This document shows, piece by piece, positions 11,409-21,879 of a stretch of 64,000 nt of DNA; positions within the stretch are counted from its first letter, which is position 1; each line of letters opens with the position of its first letter. The DNA is from Seriola aureovittata (Eukaryota > Chordata > Actinopteri > Carangiformes > Carangidae), in the NCBI RefSeq assembly GCF_021018895.1, contig NC_079364.1:30349201-30413200 (forward strand). The letters run 5' to 3'. Made by a program: the position numbers and the translations under genes. The notes under the pieces were generated by a model. It was not told the DNA's origin. It saw nothing but the letters and a program-made list of their open reading frames with translations, and searched no databases.

Positions 11409-11868
11409 GATAATACTGAACTGCAGGAAGAGGTGCTTTATATTGTTATCAGAATGGTTAGAAAAAAGCAAGTAACAAATGAAGACGGACTGGTTGAGCA
11501 AGGCTTCATCCTACAGCAAGATAATGACCCAAAACATTAGAGGAACAGAACAAGCTTCACATGGTTAAGACCAGCACAGTTCACATGGGGCAGTTTAAAG
11601 ATGAACTGCACTGAAGGTAAAAGCAAAGAAAACTACAAGTGCAACACATTGGTGGGGGAACTTGTGCAACAGTTTTGGGACCAACCTTCCGAACAATGTT
11701 TCATTTCCATTGTAGAAAGAAATAACGTCACAAGTGTGTTCAGCTGTATGAGTCAAAAATGTCTAAATTTTTCGTAGAATTTCAGATTTCTTTTTTCTCT
11801 GTTCTTAAAGACATCTTTAATCATCTACATCCTTAATTTAAACTGAGACATTACACTATGTAAATGTC

Positions 11869-11929
11869 AAATATATATATAGTATGTGTATGTGTGTATA
11901 TATATATATATACACATACTGGAGGGTAT
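11869..11929 (+). repeat. (TA)n/(TG)n microsatellite
   Basis: Alternating TA and TG dinucleotides with a palindromic tendency (agtatgtgta ... tacacatact). Confidence 0.9.
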
Positions 11930-11999
11930 ATGTGTACATTTATTATGAGAATAATATTGGGAAAGAATTGCAGGGAAAGATAAAACTTTGTTAGACTGC

Positions 12000-12400
12000 T
12001 TTAAATGACTTAGGTTTTAAATTGTATTTATGTGACACCCCAGCTTCCATCACCAGGCGTGCTTATATCGGCAAAGACCTTATTTGAATGGGCCTTTTTT
12101 ACAGAGACGGCTGCCTTTTGGAATAGAAATCTGTGATTTAAACTAGGCTGATGAGCTGTTGCTCATTTGGGGAGATAGCAGCTTGCCCTTTTCTTCAATT
12201 TGATTTCTGCCTTTATCTTTAACATATAACAAAGGCAGATAGACAATGGAATAATGTGAAATGAACTGACGAATCCAGTTTGTGTTTTTTATAAACGTAT
12301 CCTGGCTGACGAGCGTATGCAAATGAGGCACATTAATATGCTTGCTTTGCTCCCGAGTCATTTTATATTTTTTCCCCTGATTAAAAAGGACATTTCTTAT
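12000..12400 (+). promoter_or_regulatory. Candidate non-coding regulatory block with octamer site
   Basis: About 400 bp of complex sequence ends in a perfect POU octamer ATGCAAAT (12317-12324), closely followed by ATTAATATGC. It is bounded by a microsatellite and contains no transposon signature. It is a good candidate for a ZNF536 intronic enhancer; conservation is unverified. Confidence 0.35.
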
Positions 12401-12468
12401 GTGACATCCCCCCTCTGCTCATATCAACACACACATGCAAGGGAATTTGAGGGTGGTGTAAAAGCAGG

Positions 12469-12470
<2 letters not shown>

Positions 12471-12508
<38 letters not shown>

Positions 12509-12553
12509 ACACACACACACACACACACAAGCACGCACGCACACACACACACA
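12471..12553 (+). repeat. (CA)n microsatellite, about 83 bp, interrupted
   Basis: CA repeats broken once by CACCACAC and later by GCACGC units. The transcript of ZNF536 would carry it as UG repeats. Confidence 0.97.
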
Positions 12554-13560
12554 ACCCCTTTGACTACAGACAACAATTCAATATGCGAATGCCCTCTAAA
12601 AGACACGGTGAGTGTGTTGCAACTCACCCAGCGCTATCAAATGACTGCACGCAGAAATCACGTCAAACAACTTGCTCTATTTTGACATCGTCCTCACTGT
12701 TGCTGTTGCCAAATATCCATTGAATGTAAGGAAGAAAACAACTCTCTTCAATGATATATAAATATAAAGCTTTTAGAAGATCAAGGCTGAGGATTGTCAC
12801 TCTTACCCGTTGTGTTAAGGAAAGATCTGGGGCCACTTTGTCTCTGCCACGGCTGTGTAGCCTGTGTAGACTCCATTATGAAGAAGACATCTACTGTGTG
12901 TAGCTTTACATCGCTACAGTATCTATCTGCCGTTATTCTAACCCGTATAACCTTATTATTTCCTGGCATGTACAGCAATGCTGCCTCATTAAAACTACTG
13001 GTTCCTCTGATACCTCTAAAACCACAAAGACTTCCTTTAGCATTTTCTCACGATGGTTCAGTTGTTGTCTTTATAGTTTGTGGTTTAATATTCAGCAAAG
13101 CACCACGTGCACCCGTAAACACTCGAAAATCTGCCACATATTCACACACGTACGCACGCACACACACACACACACACACACAACACTGATGTCACTCTGC
13201 TTCTCTTAATGCATTTTTCTTCTCTGCTCCTTTTCTCTTCAAGCCTCAGCTTAATTATAAGTGGTATCTGTAATACAATGGAAGTGTATTTCAGCATTTG
13301 AATGTGCTCAGTTCATTTCTGTCATTATCAATAGTAGCGAGCATCATAAATGCATATGGGATTTTCTTTTTGTGCTCCTCTCTAATTGTAACCATATAAA
13401 TTATAGAAGTATGTGAAAAGCTGTTTCAATATTAGAAAGAGATACCTATTATAAATTCAAATTAAAGTCAACAATTTCAAACAAAAAATTCTGAATTCAC
13501 AAGGCCTCGAGTTTTGTCATAAAACTTTCCTCTGGCATTTAAGACAAGATGTGTGGGGAA
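12554..13560. other. Intronic stretch with no recognised feature besides a CA run
   Basis: A (CA)n run occupies 13155-13182. The remainder is unremarkable AT-rich sequence. A 131-codon ORF at 12794-13189 shows no domain and ends inside the CA repeat. Confidence 0.55.
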
Positions 13561-13579
13561 GGGGGGACTACAGGATCGA

Positions 13580-13800
13580 AAAGCCATTAGTTGGACTTTA
13601 CTTTGTTATTTTGGCATGTATCGACACCGAAGCTATCGATTAATCACAATGCAATACCTCATTAAGTCCTAATGAACAAACTCATTGCGTTAAACAAATC
13701 AATCATTATTAACAATGTGTTGAATTCCATCATATTTGCACCAAATCATTAATGAGACGACTGCGTTGCTACAGCAATCTGATGTTGAAGGGAAATTGTG
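13580..13800 (+). promoter_or_regulatory. Candidate non-coding regulatory block rich in homeodomain words
   Basis: ATCGATTAATC at 13635-13645 contains a GATTAATC palindrome. It is followed by CTCATTAAG, AATCATTATTAAC and CATTAATGAG within 120 bp. This density of TAAT words in otherwise complex sequence resembles developmental enhancers. Confidence 0.38.
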
Positions 13801-14360
13801 GATGTTTACCATATGTTACATGTACTGAGAGCTGCAGGTTGTTTGGAGCCATTCAAAAGCTGCAAATATGCTTTCAAAGTACAAACAGAGCATCTTCATC
13901 TTTTCAAAGATCTGTAACTTTTTTTTTTTTTACAGGAAAGTTAGTTGGAGTTAGAGCTCAGTAGGTAAAACAGACCAGCTACAGTACAAGCTTTTCTTCC
14001 TGCCTTGTGTTTTGTTCTGTTGCAGGTGGTCTTTGCAAGGTATTTAATTAATCCAATAAAAAAAAAGAAAAAAAAAAAGAAAAAAGCTGCCTTGTTTTTT
14101 CTTTCCCCTCTGTCTCAATCTCACTCTTTGACTTCACTGCATTATTACTTTCTGTAATGAGGCGAAAACACTCTGAACTGTACACGGAAGGCAAGTCACA
14201 CACAACCCGTACCAGATTCAATCCTGACTCCATCCCATGCCTGGAGCCTCCTCTTGATCAAAACTCATAACTTTGCACGATCAAATAGAAGTTTCAAAAA
14301 TGGATTGTTTCTATTTTGAAGAGGAAATTAAAAAAAAAAGTTGAGTTGCAGACGTTACCA

Positions 14361-14416
14361 AGATCCGATCGGATCTAGATTTGATCTGTATTTGTTTTTT
14401 TCTTACAAATACAGAT
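14361..14416. repeat. Perfect palindrome followed by a perfect hairpin
   Basis: AGATCCGATCGGATCT (14361-14376) is a perfect 16-bp palindrome. Eight bases further on, ATCTGTATTTGT (14384-14395) pairs perfectly with ACAAATACAGAT (14405-14416) around a 9-base pyrimidine loop. No element ends are visible, so the origin is unknown. Confidence 0.85.
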
Positions 14417-14553
14417 TTAATTTCAATGAAAATAAATGCATTAATACATATATTTAGGATATAAATAAATGTGTGCCTAGTCTCCCATCTCCCAAAGGAC
14501 TACTGGATCTTTGGGGAGGTTTTTCCAGAGTTCTGATAGGCTGGACAAAAGCA

Positions 14554-14592
14554 GTGTGCGCGTGTGTGTGTGAGTGTGTGTGTGTGTGTGTG
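14554..14592 (+). repeat. (GT)n microsatellite
   Basis: GT repeats with a CGCG and a GAGT interruption. Confidence 0.93.
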
Positions 14593-14699
14593 GACACCAT
14601 CTTAAACACACCACTGGCAAGACAAAAAAAAAGACATAATATTTTAGGTGACCACGGGACATCCAACAGTTTAAAATGTAGGCATAACACGGAATTAAC

Positions 14700-15180
14700 A
14701 TAGCGCCTTACTCCGCTTTAACACGGAGAAAATAACAGCAAGGGAGCGAGGATGAGATGAGACCACAGACTCAATAGATCAGTGACAAATGAGTGAATGA
14801 ACAGGAGCCTCTGCCTCTCCCTCTTTCTACTGAACAATATGTCATTGAGGGCTGTTTAAGAGGTCCTGTCAACAGGTAGTTCAACTTTCAGCTCATCCCT
14901 GCTGATCAGTGGGAGCCTTCCTGACAGCGAGAAAAGAAAGACACCGGGAGAGAGCAAGAGAGAGAGAAAGAAGAATGTTTTTGGTCTTTTTATCCGTCCG
15001 TCGCTCTGACAGCCTTGCAGGGGATGCCATGGGAGGAAGATCAATGCAGGACAAGCGGATTCCCACAGTTCATTGTTCTGGGCCAGCCAAATCATCTTCC
15101 CAAGACGGCCGGGAGCTCAAAGCTTCCCTTTATGATAACCATCCCTGGTATTATTCCCACTATGATGATGATGACCTGCA
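14700..15180. other. Mixed unique sequence with a GA-rich patch
   Basis: A GA-rich stretch at about 14949-14972 lies in otherwise unique sequence with a moderate CpG level. ORFs in several frames overlap here without any recognisable domain. Confidence 0.4.
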
Positions 15181-15195
15181 GATGTCTCTGTCTCT

Positions 15196-15246
15196 GTGTG
15201 TGTGTGAGGGTATGTGTCTGTGTGTCTGTGTGTGTGTGTGTGCATG
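15196..15246 (+). repeat. (GT)n microsatellite, interrupted
   Basis: GT dinucleotides broken by GAGG and CTGT units. Confidence 0.92.
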
Positions 15247-15274
15247 TACATCTGTGAACACCTCTCCCCTCCTG

Positions 15275-15480
15275 AGCGCGCTACAATAGTGGTCACAGTG
15301 GCGCGGACAGACCCCTGCAGCAGCGAATAAAGCAGAGCGATGAGCACAGGATTAATAGTGCCAAACATTTGTAAAGCAGTCTCTCTTTGGTGAGGTACAG
15401 TGACGGGAGCCAAAGCCAAAAAATAAATTAAAATTATTACGAGCTGACATGATAATGATAGTGAGGGCGCCTCATCTTAC
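15275..15480 (+). promoter_or_regulatory. Candidate non-coding regulatory block
   Basis: High-complexity sequence with GAGCGCGC, AGGATTAATAG, and AAATTAAAATTATTA words just left of the second MITE copy. It contains no repeat signature. Function is inferred from motif content. Confidence 0.33.
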
Positions 15481-15562
15481 ACTTATACACTGCATCAATC
15501 CTGCTTTAATACTGCAACTGCTGCAGCTTATTTCAAAAGAATCTGAATCACTCAGGCCTCGG

Positions 15563-16059
15563 AAAATTCCCATTCTGTATAAAGGTAGATGTCCATGTGT
15601 TGTTTGATTATAAAGCAGGTCTAGGTTCTGTATTAATACTGTGAAAGTATCAAAGCGCTCAGTCCACAGAGAAATGTACACAGCCTGTATTCACAAACTG
15701 AGCCTTAAAACCAGCCATCAGGACTTCTGTAACTTTGTGATGTCACAAGAAAGCCGTCACCACTCTCAGCCATGCCCCAAGCCCCACTCACCTGTACCCA
15801 CCATCCAACTTTGCAGGATTTGATTTCTCTGAGTGTTTACTTGAAATCTGATATATTTTTATTGGATCGCTCAGAAAACAGTCAGCCAATCAGAAGAGAG
15901 GCTCAGAGTCTCCTCTCTTTCTGATTGGCTCACCGACCTGTTGCTACAAGAGCTCCAGAGAGAGGAGATGTAAAACTACACTGAGATGGTTTTTATATCT
16001 TCTTATGGATCAAGACTACAAATAAAACACAGGAAAAGTGTAAAATATGGGACCTTTAA
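15563..16059 (-). mobile_element. MITE-like DNA element, copy 2 (inverted relative to copy 1)
   Basis: Over nearly its whole length this matches the reverse complement of 10929-11408: shared blocks include ATGTCCATGTGTT, CTGTGAAAGTATCAAAGCGC and AACAGTCAGCCAATCAGAAG. The right edge keeps ATGGGACCTTTAA. The left edge has lost the TTAA (ggaaaattccc). It has no coding capacity. Confidence 0.75.
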
Positions 16060-16411
16060 AGTTTAGTTTAAATGTAAACCAGCGTGGTCTTTAAACAGAA
16101 GAATAATTGGCTGCCATAGGATGGATAATCGGTTGTTTAATGATGGCTAAATCATCTTGACTGACCCAAATTTCAACTGTTATTGCTTATTTTTTATTGA
16201 TGTTCTTTGGGATTTCTTTATGCTCATATGTCCTTGTATAGATCTATTTGTGTTTTTATTTCCCCCGTATATAACTATAATTGCCAAACCTCACAGCAGT
16301 GGCATAGCCTCTCTACTCTTGTTGGCTCTAATGTTTTGTAATGTACCTGTGTGGATTGGTCTGGTGACTGAACTCTGCTTCCTGTACAATCGGTCAGAAA
16401 ACCAGGACACA

Positions 16412-16458
16412 ATGCTGTGTGTGTGTGTGTGTGTGTGTGCGTGTGTGTGTGTGTGTGT
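16412..16458 (+). repeat. (GT)n microsatellite
   Basis: GT repeats with a single GCGT interruption. Confidence 0.95.
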
Positions 16459-16639
16459 CAGACAAACAAACATGGTAGTGTAGAGCGCTCACGCATGGTT
16501 AGACTGGAGGAAGAAAGAGGCCAGAGAGACAATGAAGACAGTGTATCTGTCATAGCTTACATCACTGGTCACCCTCTGCACTGCATGTCAGCGCCGCAAA
16601 CAGACACACACACACACTCAGAAATGTGTAGGTCACATC

Positions 16640-17060
16640 GTGGAGCAGTGCTGCCTGTATGTCTGTATGTCGAGTGACTGCAGCGATGACGTGCGAGACT
16701 CAAGACTGAGACGGAAACAAAAGCGGAGCCTCAGCCTCAACCTCACTCTGTTTCTCCGGTGGAGAGAGAAAAAAGTAGTTGAATGTCAATATGGCCTAAA
16801 TAAGAGAATATCAGAAATAATTGCTGTTTTCTTCCACTCATGCTGGGAGCATTCTGGTAGAGTTTTGCATAATGACTACAGTCGAAGGGGGGGATGGAGG
16901 TAACAGTGGTGGGTGTGTGGCGGCGGTGGAGGTGGTGGTAAAGGGAGGGGTTGTTGTGACAGGTGCTGAAATCAAACTAGGGAGGCAAGGGAGACAAAGG
17001 TTCAATTTACTAAGAGGAGACTTTAATTGTTACACAGCTAATTAAGAGAAGAAGGTTCTT
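16640..17060 (+). promoter_or_regulatory. Candidate non-coding regulatory block
   Basis: Unique sequence with TTTTGCATAATG (POU-like) and, at its right end, TTTAATTGTTACACAG followed by CTAATTAAG (homeodomain cores). The GT-rich stretch 16905-16950 in the middle is low complexity. The call is weak. Confidence 0.25.
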
Positions 17061-17089
17061 TTGTGCACTCTCGACTATTTACTGAGAGG

Positions 17090-17132
17090 TGTGTGTGTGT
17101 GTGTGCGTGCGTGTGTGTGTGTGTGCGCGCAT
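17090..17132 (+). repeat. (GT)n with GCGC steps, Z-DNA-prone
   Basis: An uninterrupted alternation of purine and pyrimidine with GTGCGTGC and GTGCGCGC segments, the sequence class with the highest Z-DNA tendency. Confidence 0.92.
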
Positions 17133-17339
17133 ACACCAGGAGGTAAATTGTGACTTCAAGCCAAGTGAGCCTATAGTAGAGAGTCACACTGCCTGTTTTT
17201 TTTTTTTTTTTTTTGTGTGGTGTGTGTGTGTGAGTGTGTTTAGAGAAAAGATGGAGTGCTACCTCAACATACAACATATCTTTTCACAGCTCCTCTGCTG
17301 TTGGGAGTTTGGGACTTTCTCTTTCTTTTTTCAACTAAA

Positions 17340-18105
17340 ACAAAAGTCTATGGCTAATTAGCAGCACTCATTACAGGAAGTGAGTCAGGTAATTATTTTA
17401 CATCATGCTGCCGATAATTGAATGATTCTTCAATGTCTGAATGTCTGTTTGAAAGTATCTCTTTCTCTTCAGTTCCCCCGACCACCCCTCCTTTCTCCCC
17501 CCCCCCTCCCACCCCCTTTTAGCAGTTCTTTCTCTTTGTCTTTGAGGAAGATAAGAGAGAAGCTGAATACAGGTACTGCTGCCATATGCTCTTGAATGAA
17601 AAAGCTCCTCTGTCGAAGCAAATGGGATTTTTAAATATTGAAACTGCCGCATGTCTTTTTAATATGACCGTGTTAAATCTCTCTTTATTCCATCACTTTG
17701 ATAAACTCCCCCCTTTCTATCTCTCTCCTCTCCCACTTTTCTGCGTCTCCTCTTTTAATCTGAGGAGTTTGAAGGGAACTTTAGCTCTCTGAGAAGTAGT
17801 CAAACTTATTATGTAACTATGCTGTCTTTTTTTTTTTTTTTTTTTTTTTTTTCTTTAAGCAGCACACTTCCTGTTTAAGAAAGCAAACTAATCTTGTCAA
17901 AGCCATCAGGAAGCTGAGACTTGAGTGGAAATGCTTGTGATTCTCCGCATATGTTACAATATCTCATAGTGGCCTTACAACCGCTATTGTTCTCACGCAC
18001 TTTATCCGAAAGACGAGAAAGAAAAGAAAAAATAAATCACCGCACACACTTCACTTCAAAGTCAAATATGTACAGCGAGCTAATGTGGCACTTGATATAA
18101 AAGGG
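17340..18105 (+). promoter_or_regulatory. Cluster of candidate non-coding regulatory blocks
   Basis: Three complex blocks are separated by C-rich and poly(T) tracts. 17340-17460 has GCTAATTAGC (a palindromic homeodomain word) and GATAATTGAATGATT. 17560-17700 has TTTTTAAATATTG and TTTTTAATATGAC. 17860-18105 ends with GATATAAAAGGG. No transposon signature is present. Conservation is not testable here. Confidence 0.37.
17827..17852 (+). repeat. Poly(T), 26 bases
   Basis: A pure T run, followed by CTTTAAGC. In the ZNF536 transcript it is poly(A). There is no obvious retroposon body beside it. Confidence 0.95.
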
Positions 18106-18149
18106 AAGAAAGAAAGAGGGAGAGAGAGTGAGCGAGAGAGAGAGAGAGA

Positions 18150-18480
18150 GCATTATCTACTTTAAGGCCAGGGTGTATTTATTACAGACTAATTGTAGCA
18201 GAGGAAGTGCTTTACAGGGTGTGCTCTCGGGAGAGAGGGCGGAGGGCCTCGGGGACATAAGAGCATGTTTATCTATAAGACTTTATCAGAAAAACACAGT
18301 GGCGACTGCTCTTAAGATCAGAGATGGGGTTTGAGGGGGAGGGTGGATGAGAAGGTTTACCGGACAAAATAAAAGAAATGAAAGATGGATAAAGCGGAAA
18401 AAGGGTGAAAGAGGAAGAGACATGGCAGCGAGGCAACGTTTGCATCAATGCCAACAACTCAGTGAAAGGCAGCCATGATT
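18150..18480 (+). promoter_or_regulatory. Candidate non-coding regulatory block
   Basis: Unique sequence after a GA run. It includes TATTTATTACAG, ACTAATTG and a CpG-containing GC-rich core (about 18225-18260). This is a weak, composition-based call. Confidence 0.25.
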
Positions 18481-18517
18481 AAAGCAGGAGGGAGAAGTTT
18501 GGTGAAACCTCAGAGGG

Positions 18518-18578
18518 TTTTTTTTTTTTTTTTTTCTTCCTGCAGGTCTCTCTGTGAACCGGACTACAAAACACACTG

Positions 18579-18624
<46 letters not shown>
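18518..18624 (+). repeat. Poly(T) run and (CA)n microsatellite
   Basis: About 17 T at 18518-18535, then a pure CA array at 18581-18624. Confidence 0.95.
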
Positions 18625-18631
<7 letters not shown>

Positions 18632-18734
18632 GGCATGTTCAGTGTATTGTCAGTGCAAAACTCATGCAGACAGCAAAAGAAAAAGCGTATGTCCCATACA
18701 GTACTTCTACAAGCAAAGAAAACTGTCTGTGAAT

Positions 18735-18790
18735 GTGTGTGTGTTGTGTGTGTGTGTGTGTGTGTGTGGGTGTGGGTGTGTGAGTGTGCA
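18735..18790 (+). repeat. (GT)n/(GTGG)n microsatellite
   Basis: GT repeats grading into GGTGTG units. Confidence 0.92.
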
Positions 18791-19177
18791 TATGTGTATT
18801 ATCAAGTTAGTTCTTGAAAGTGAGGCCAGCTCTCACATCTGTAAAGTGACAGATTAGGATTTAGAGTTATGGTTGAAATTTCAATTAACTATAATTTTAA
18901 ATCAAGTTGTAAGCAAAATAAATCCAGGCAATAGTCAATACAGATGCTCACAAGTATAGTGGCACCAGTGTGTGGTGTGTATGTGTCAGTCTGCGAAGGT
19001 ATGCTCTGGCTGTTTCCCAGGATTCCTTGTGTCTGTCTGCACCAGAGCTTCAGTTCGGAGGAGTGTGTCCCGGCCAACACTGCATTTTCCTCATTCTTCT
19101 CTGCCCTGCCTGACCTTCAGCATCGTCACCGACTTATCTTCCACAACAAAGGCTACAGTACACACACTCATTAAGAA

Positions 19178-19178
<1 letters not shown>

Positions 19179-19220
<42 letters not shown>

Positions 19221-19469
19221 TTTTGAACATGAACGCTCTGGTGGGGGGGCTAAGTTCATTAAGGCAGTGGATATTTATGATGAAAAATGGCCTCTTTGTA
19301 GTACACTATATGAACTTTCCCCTCGAGACACACACACACATACACACACACACACACATACACACACACTCTCTCACCTTCTATATTCAAACTTACATAA
19401 AACAGACTCTCCGATAACTGTCGCACCACAAACACACACACACACACACAGACACACACACACATACAC
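19179..19469 (+). repeat. Cluster of three (CA)n arrays
   Basis: CA runs at 19179-19219, 19329-19370 and 19431-19469 are separated by unique sequence of 60-110 bp. Occasional TACA and GACA variants mark older interruptions. Confidence 0.95.
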
Positions 19470-19614
19470 GTAATGATAATGCCATGCTGTGAAGTGAATA
19501 TATCAAAATATGTAAAACAATCACATCAACATGCTGCGTGGGGAGGATACTCTATGTTTTTTTCCTCTATTTGATCAAGTGCTAACCTAAAATAATGCAT
19601 TACTAAAATCCACA

Positions 19615-19770
19615 ACAGTTCAGCTGAGGCCTTCAGGTGTTTATAAGAGCCACAGCTGCGGTCATTAGTGTCTAAGTGCCTGCTCAGGGTCGCTTGTGCC
19701 TCGCAACTTCTCTTGTTTATGACAAAAATGTCTTGACATTTACAGTAGCATTATGAAAATTTCTGACACC
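19615..19770 (+). promoter_or_regulatory. Candidate non-coding regulatory block
   Basis: Complex sequence with TTCAGCTGAGG and CACAGCTGCGG (two E-boxes), and GTCATTAGTG between them and the right end. There is no repeat signature. Confidence 0.3.
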
Positions 19771-19881
19771 GGCGCTCTGGCCAAGACAGGCTAGCTTAGT
19801 AGCCGCTTGCTAAGTGCTTATGCCTGCCACTTGATGGAGTGCTGAAGAGGCTGCATCAGCTTCCCTCAAATTCCACCTCTC

Positions 19882-19884
<3 letters not shown>

Positions 19885-19938
<54 letters not shown>
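19885..19938 (+). repeat. Compound (CA)n(GA)n microsatellite
   Basis: 33 bp of CA directly joined to 22 bp of GA. Confidence 0.95.
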
Positions 19939-20089
19939 CTCGTTCTCCATAAGTTCCAGAGCAGCCTCAGGGTGTTGGATGTGGGCAGTGGTGGGAGGTG
20001 GAACTGGGGTGTGGGTGGTTATAATCTGCATGCCCTCTGCCATCTCCTATCACCGCAAAAACCCCTCTCCCTTTCTGCCTCACCTCCCT

Positions 20090-20280
20090 GGCAATCTCCC
20101 CCTCTCCCCTCACCCCCACCACACTTCTCCCATCCCTCTCCATATTTTCTCCCCCTGCATCTGATTAAGTTAACAATGTGGTGTTATTTGCATGCTGATT
20201 TCGCAGACCCCCACCCGCTCTCTCTCCCTCTCTCTCCCTCTCTTCCTCTGTCTCTCTCTATCTCTCTCTCTTTCTCCTCA
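20090..20280 (+). repeat. Pyrimidine-rich (CT/CCCT)n tract
   Basis: Two C/T-rich stretches flank a short unique insert at 20160-20205. The second, 20217-20277, is mostly CTCT. The ZNF536 transcript would carry long GA-rich RNA here. Confidence 0.9.
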
Positions 20281-20489
20281 ATTCTCTGACAAACAAGAGA
20301 GGCAGGATCAGAGTAATGTGATAGCACAGCAGCCAGCCAACGCAATCTGCCTCAAAGACCAGGTGTTCGCAATCCACCTCCCTCTTAATTCCTGCCCCCA
20401 TCATTTCTCTTGTTTTTATTCCTGTTATTCTTCTCTTTTCTTCCCTCCCCTAGTTCTCCTTCTTCATCTCCTCTCATCTATCCCTGGTG

Positions 20490-20740
20490 TGTTTATAAGG
20501 TTGTATTATAATCAAATCTGGAGCGAGGGAGGCCTGTCTTTTTTTATTAATTATAGGCCGCAGCTGATGTGAATGTATTCCGAAAGCATCTTCCAAATAG
20601 GTCGGCGGTACAGTTTGCTATTCTTATCACATTTAAATGTCAACACGGTGCAAAGCCCTACAAATTAGTTCAGGCAGGCTTCAACCCCCATTTAACATTT
20701 AAAGCGCCATTCTGTAGGGCTCAAAGAGCGATTTAAATCA
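20490..20740 (+). promoter_or_regulatory. Candidate non-coding regulatory block (homeodomain plus E-box)
   Basis: TAATTA (20548-20553) lies 7 bases before the E-box CAGCTG (20561-20566). Further words are TTATAATCAAATC and two ATTTAAA cores. The sequence is complex with several CpGs and no transposon signature. It is one of the better enhancer candidates. Confidence 0.4.
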
Positions 20741-20741
20741 G

Positions 20742-20743
<2 letters not shown>

Positions 20744-20780
<37 letters not shown>
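20744..20780 (+). repeat. (CA)n microsatellite
   Basis: A pure CA run followed by ATATATAC. Confidence 0.95.
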
Positions 20781-20785
<5 letters not shown>

Positions 20786-20929
20786 CAGAGATAGCATTTC
20801 GTCTTTCAAACTTCTCATTTCAACACAGACATTTAACTGCCAACCTTTGCCTAAGAGAATTCAGTGCACCATCAAGAAGAATGTGGGAAAGGGGAAAAAA
20901 AAGCAGGATGAAAGAACAAAAAAGAGATT

Positions 20930-21060
20930 TAAAGCAACAGAAACAATGCATTAGCTTTTATGAATAATAAATTTGCCTGTCAATCCGTGCAGAAAAGATC
21001 CAGGTTTTCAGCATCTCTGCATACATTCATTGTCCGAATGAATAAATCAGAACGGAAGGG
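20930..21060 (+). promoter_or_regulatory. Candidate non-coding regulatory block
   Basis: CATTAGCTTTTATGAATAAT and a TGTCAATCC word occur in complex sequence. A G-rich run follows at 21057-21077. Weak call. Confidence 0.25.
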
Positions 21061-21805
21061 GGGGAGAGGGGAGGGGTGCATGTTCTTGAGCTCTACCCTA
21101 TCACTGGTAAATAACAACAATGATTTGAAACACATCTGTTCATATGCAGTGCCAACTAACCCCTATAGAGCAGCGCAAGACAATAGAGGCCTAGCACTGT
21201 TGTTCTACATATTGGTGGCTGGGCATACAAAATAGAGTTTACCCATCTTACACACACACAGAGATCTACTGATACAAACAAACATAATCAACAAATAGAA
21301 ATCACGTACAATCCACCATAAAACAGTCGACATTAGTATCCTCCACAAAAACACAACTGTATTATCCCTCTTTCAATAGGAAGTCTGAGACGGTTTGCTC
21401 TGAATTAAAAGCTGGCCCATCGGACATGACAGCAGGACACAATCGAAGAAATACAATATTAATGAAGCTAAAAACTTCTGGCTTGAAACCCGGTATTAAA
21501 ACATTTTTCAAACATTTCTGAAAGTCGCGAGTTTTACAGTCTTGAGTTTTAAATATGAACCACTAAACAGAAATTCAAAGACCGTCCAAGTACATTTGAA
21601 GCGGTTTGCTTGATTTTCCAAAATGGATCAAAACTATTTTTGTTGGATTTTATTTGTCCTAATCAAACAAAATAAGACTGGTGGCATGACAGCATCATAT
21701 TCTCAGGCCTCTGGAGTGAAGCCCACAAAGAGTGAAAACATAGCATAGAACCCTAATGAAATGAAAGGCAGGATGCTAATAATAAAACTAATAATTAATG
21801 AGTCC

Positions 21806-21831
21806 ATATATATATATATACATATATATAC

Positions 21832-21877
<46 letters not shown>
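21806..21877 (+). repeat. (TA)n microsatellite, about 72 bp
   Basis: TA repeats with ACATA interruptions. The sequence is self-complementary and cruciform-prone. Confidence 0.96.

Positions 21878-21879
<2 letters not shown>

Noticed and set aside
18096..18104. TATAAAAGG as a promoter TATA box
   Set aside because: There is no GC-rich context, initiator or gene downstream; it is kept only as part of a candidate regulatory block.
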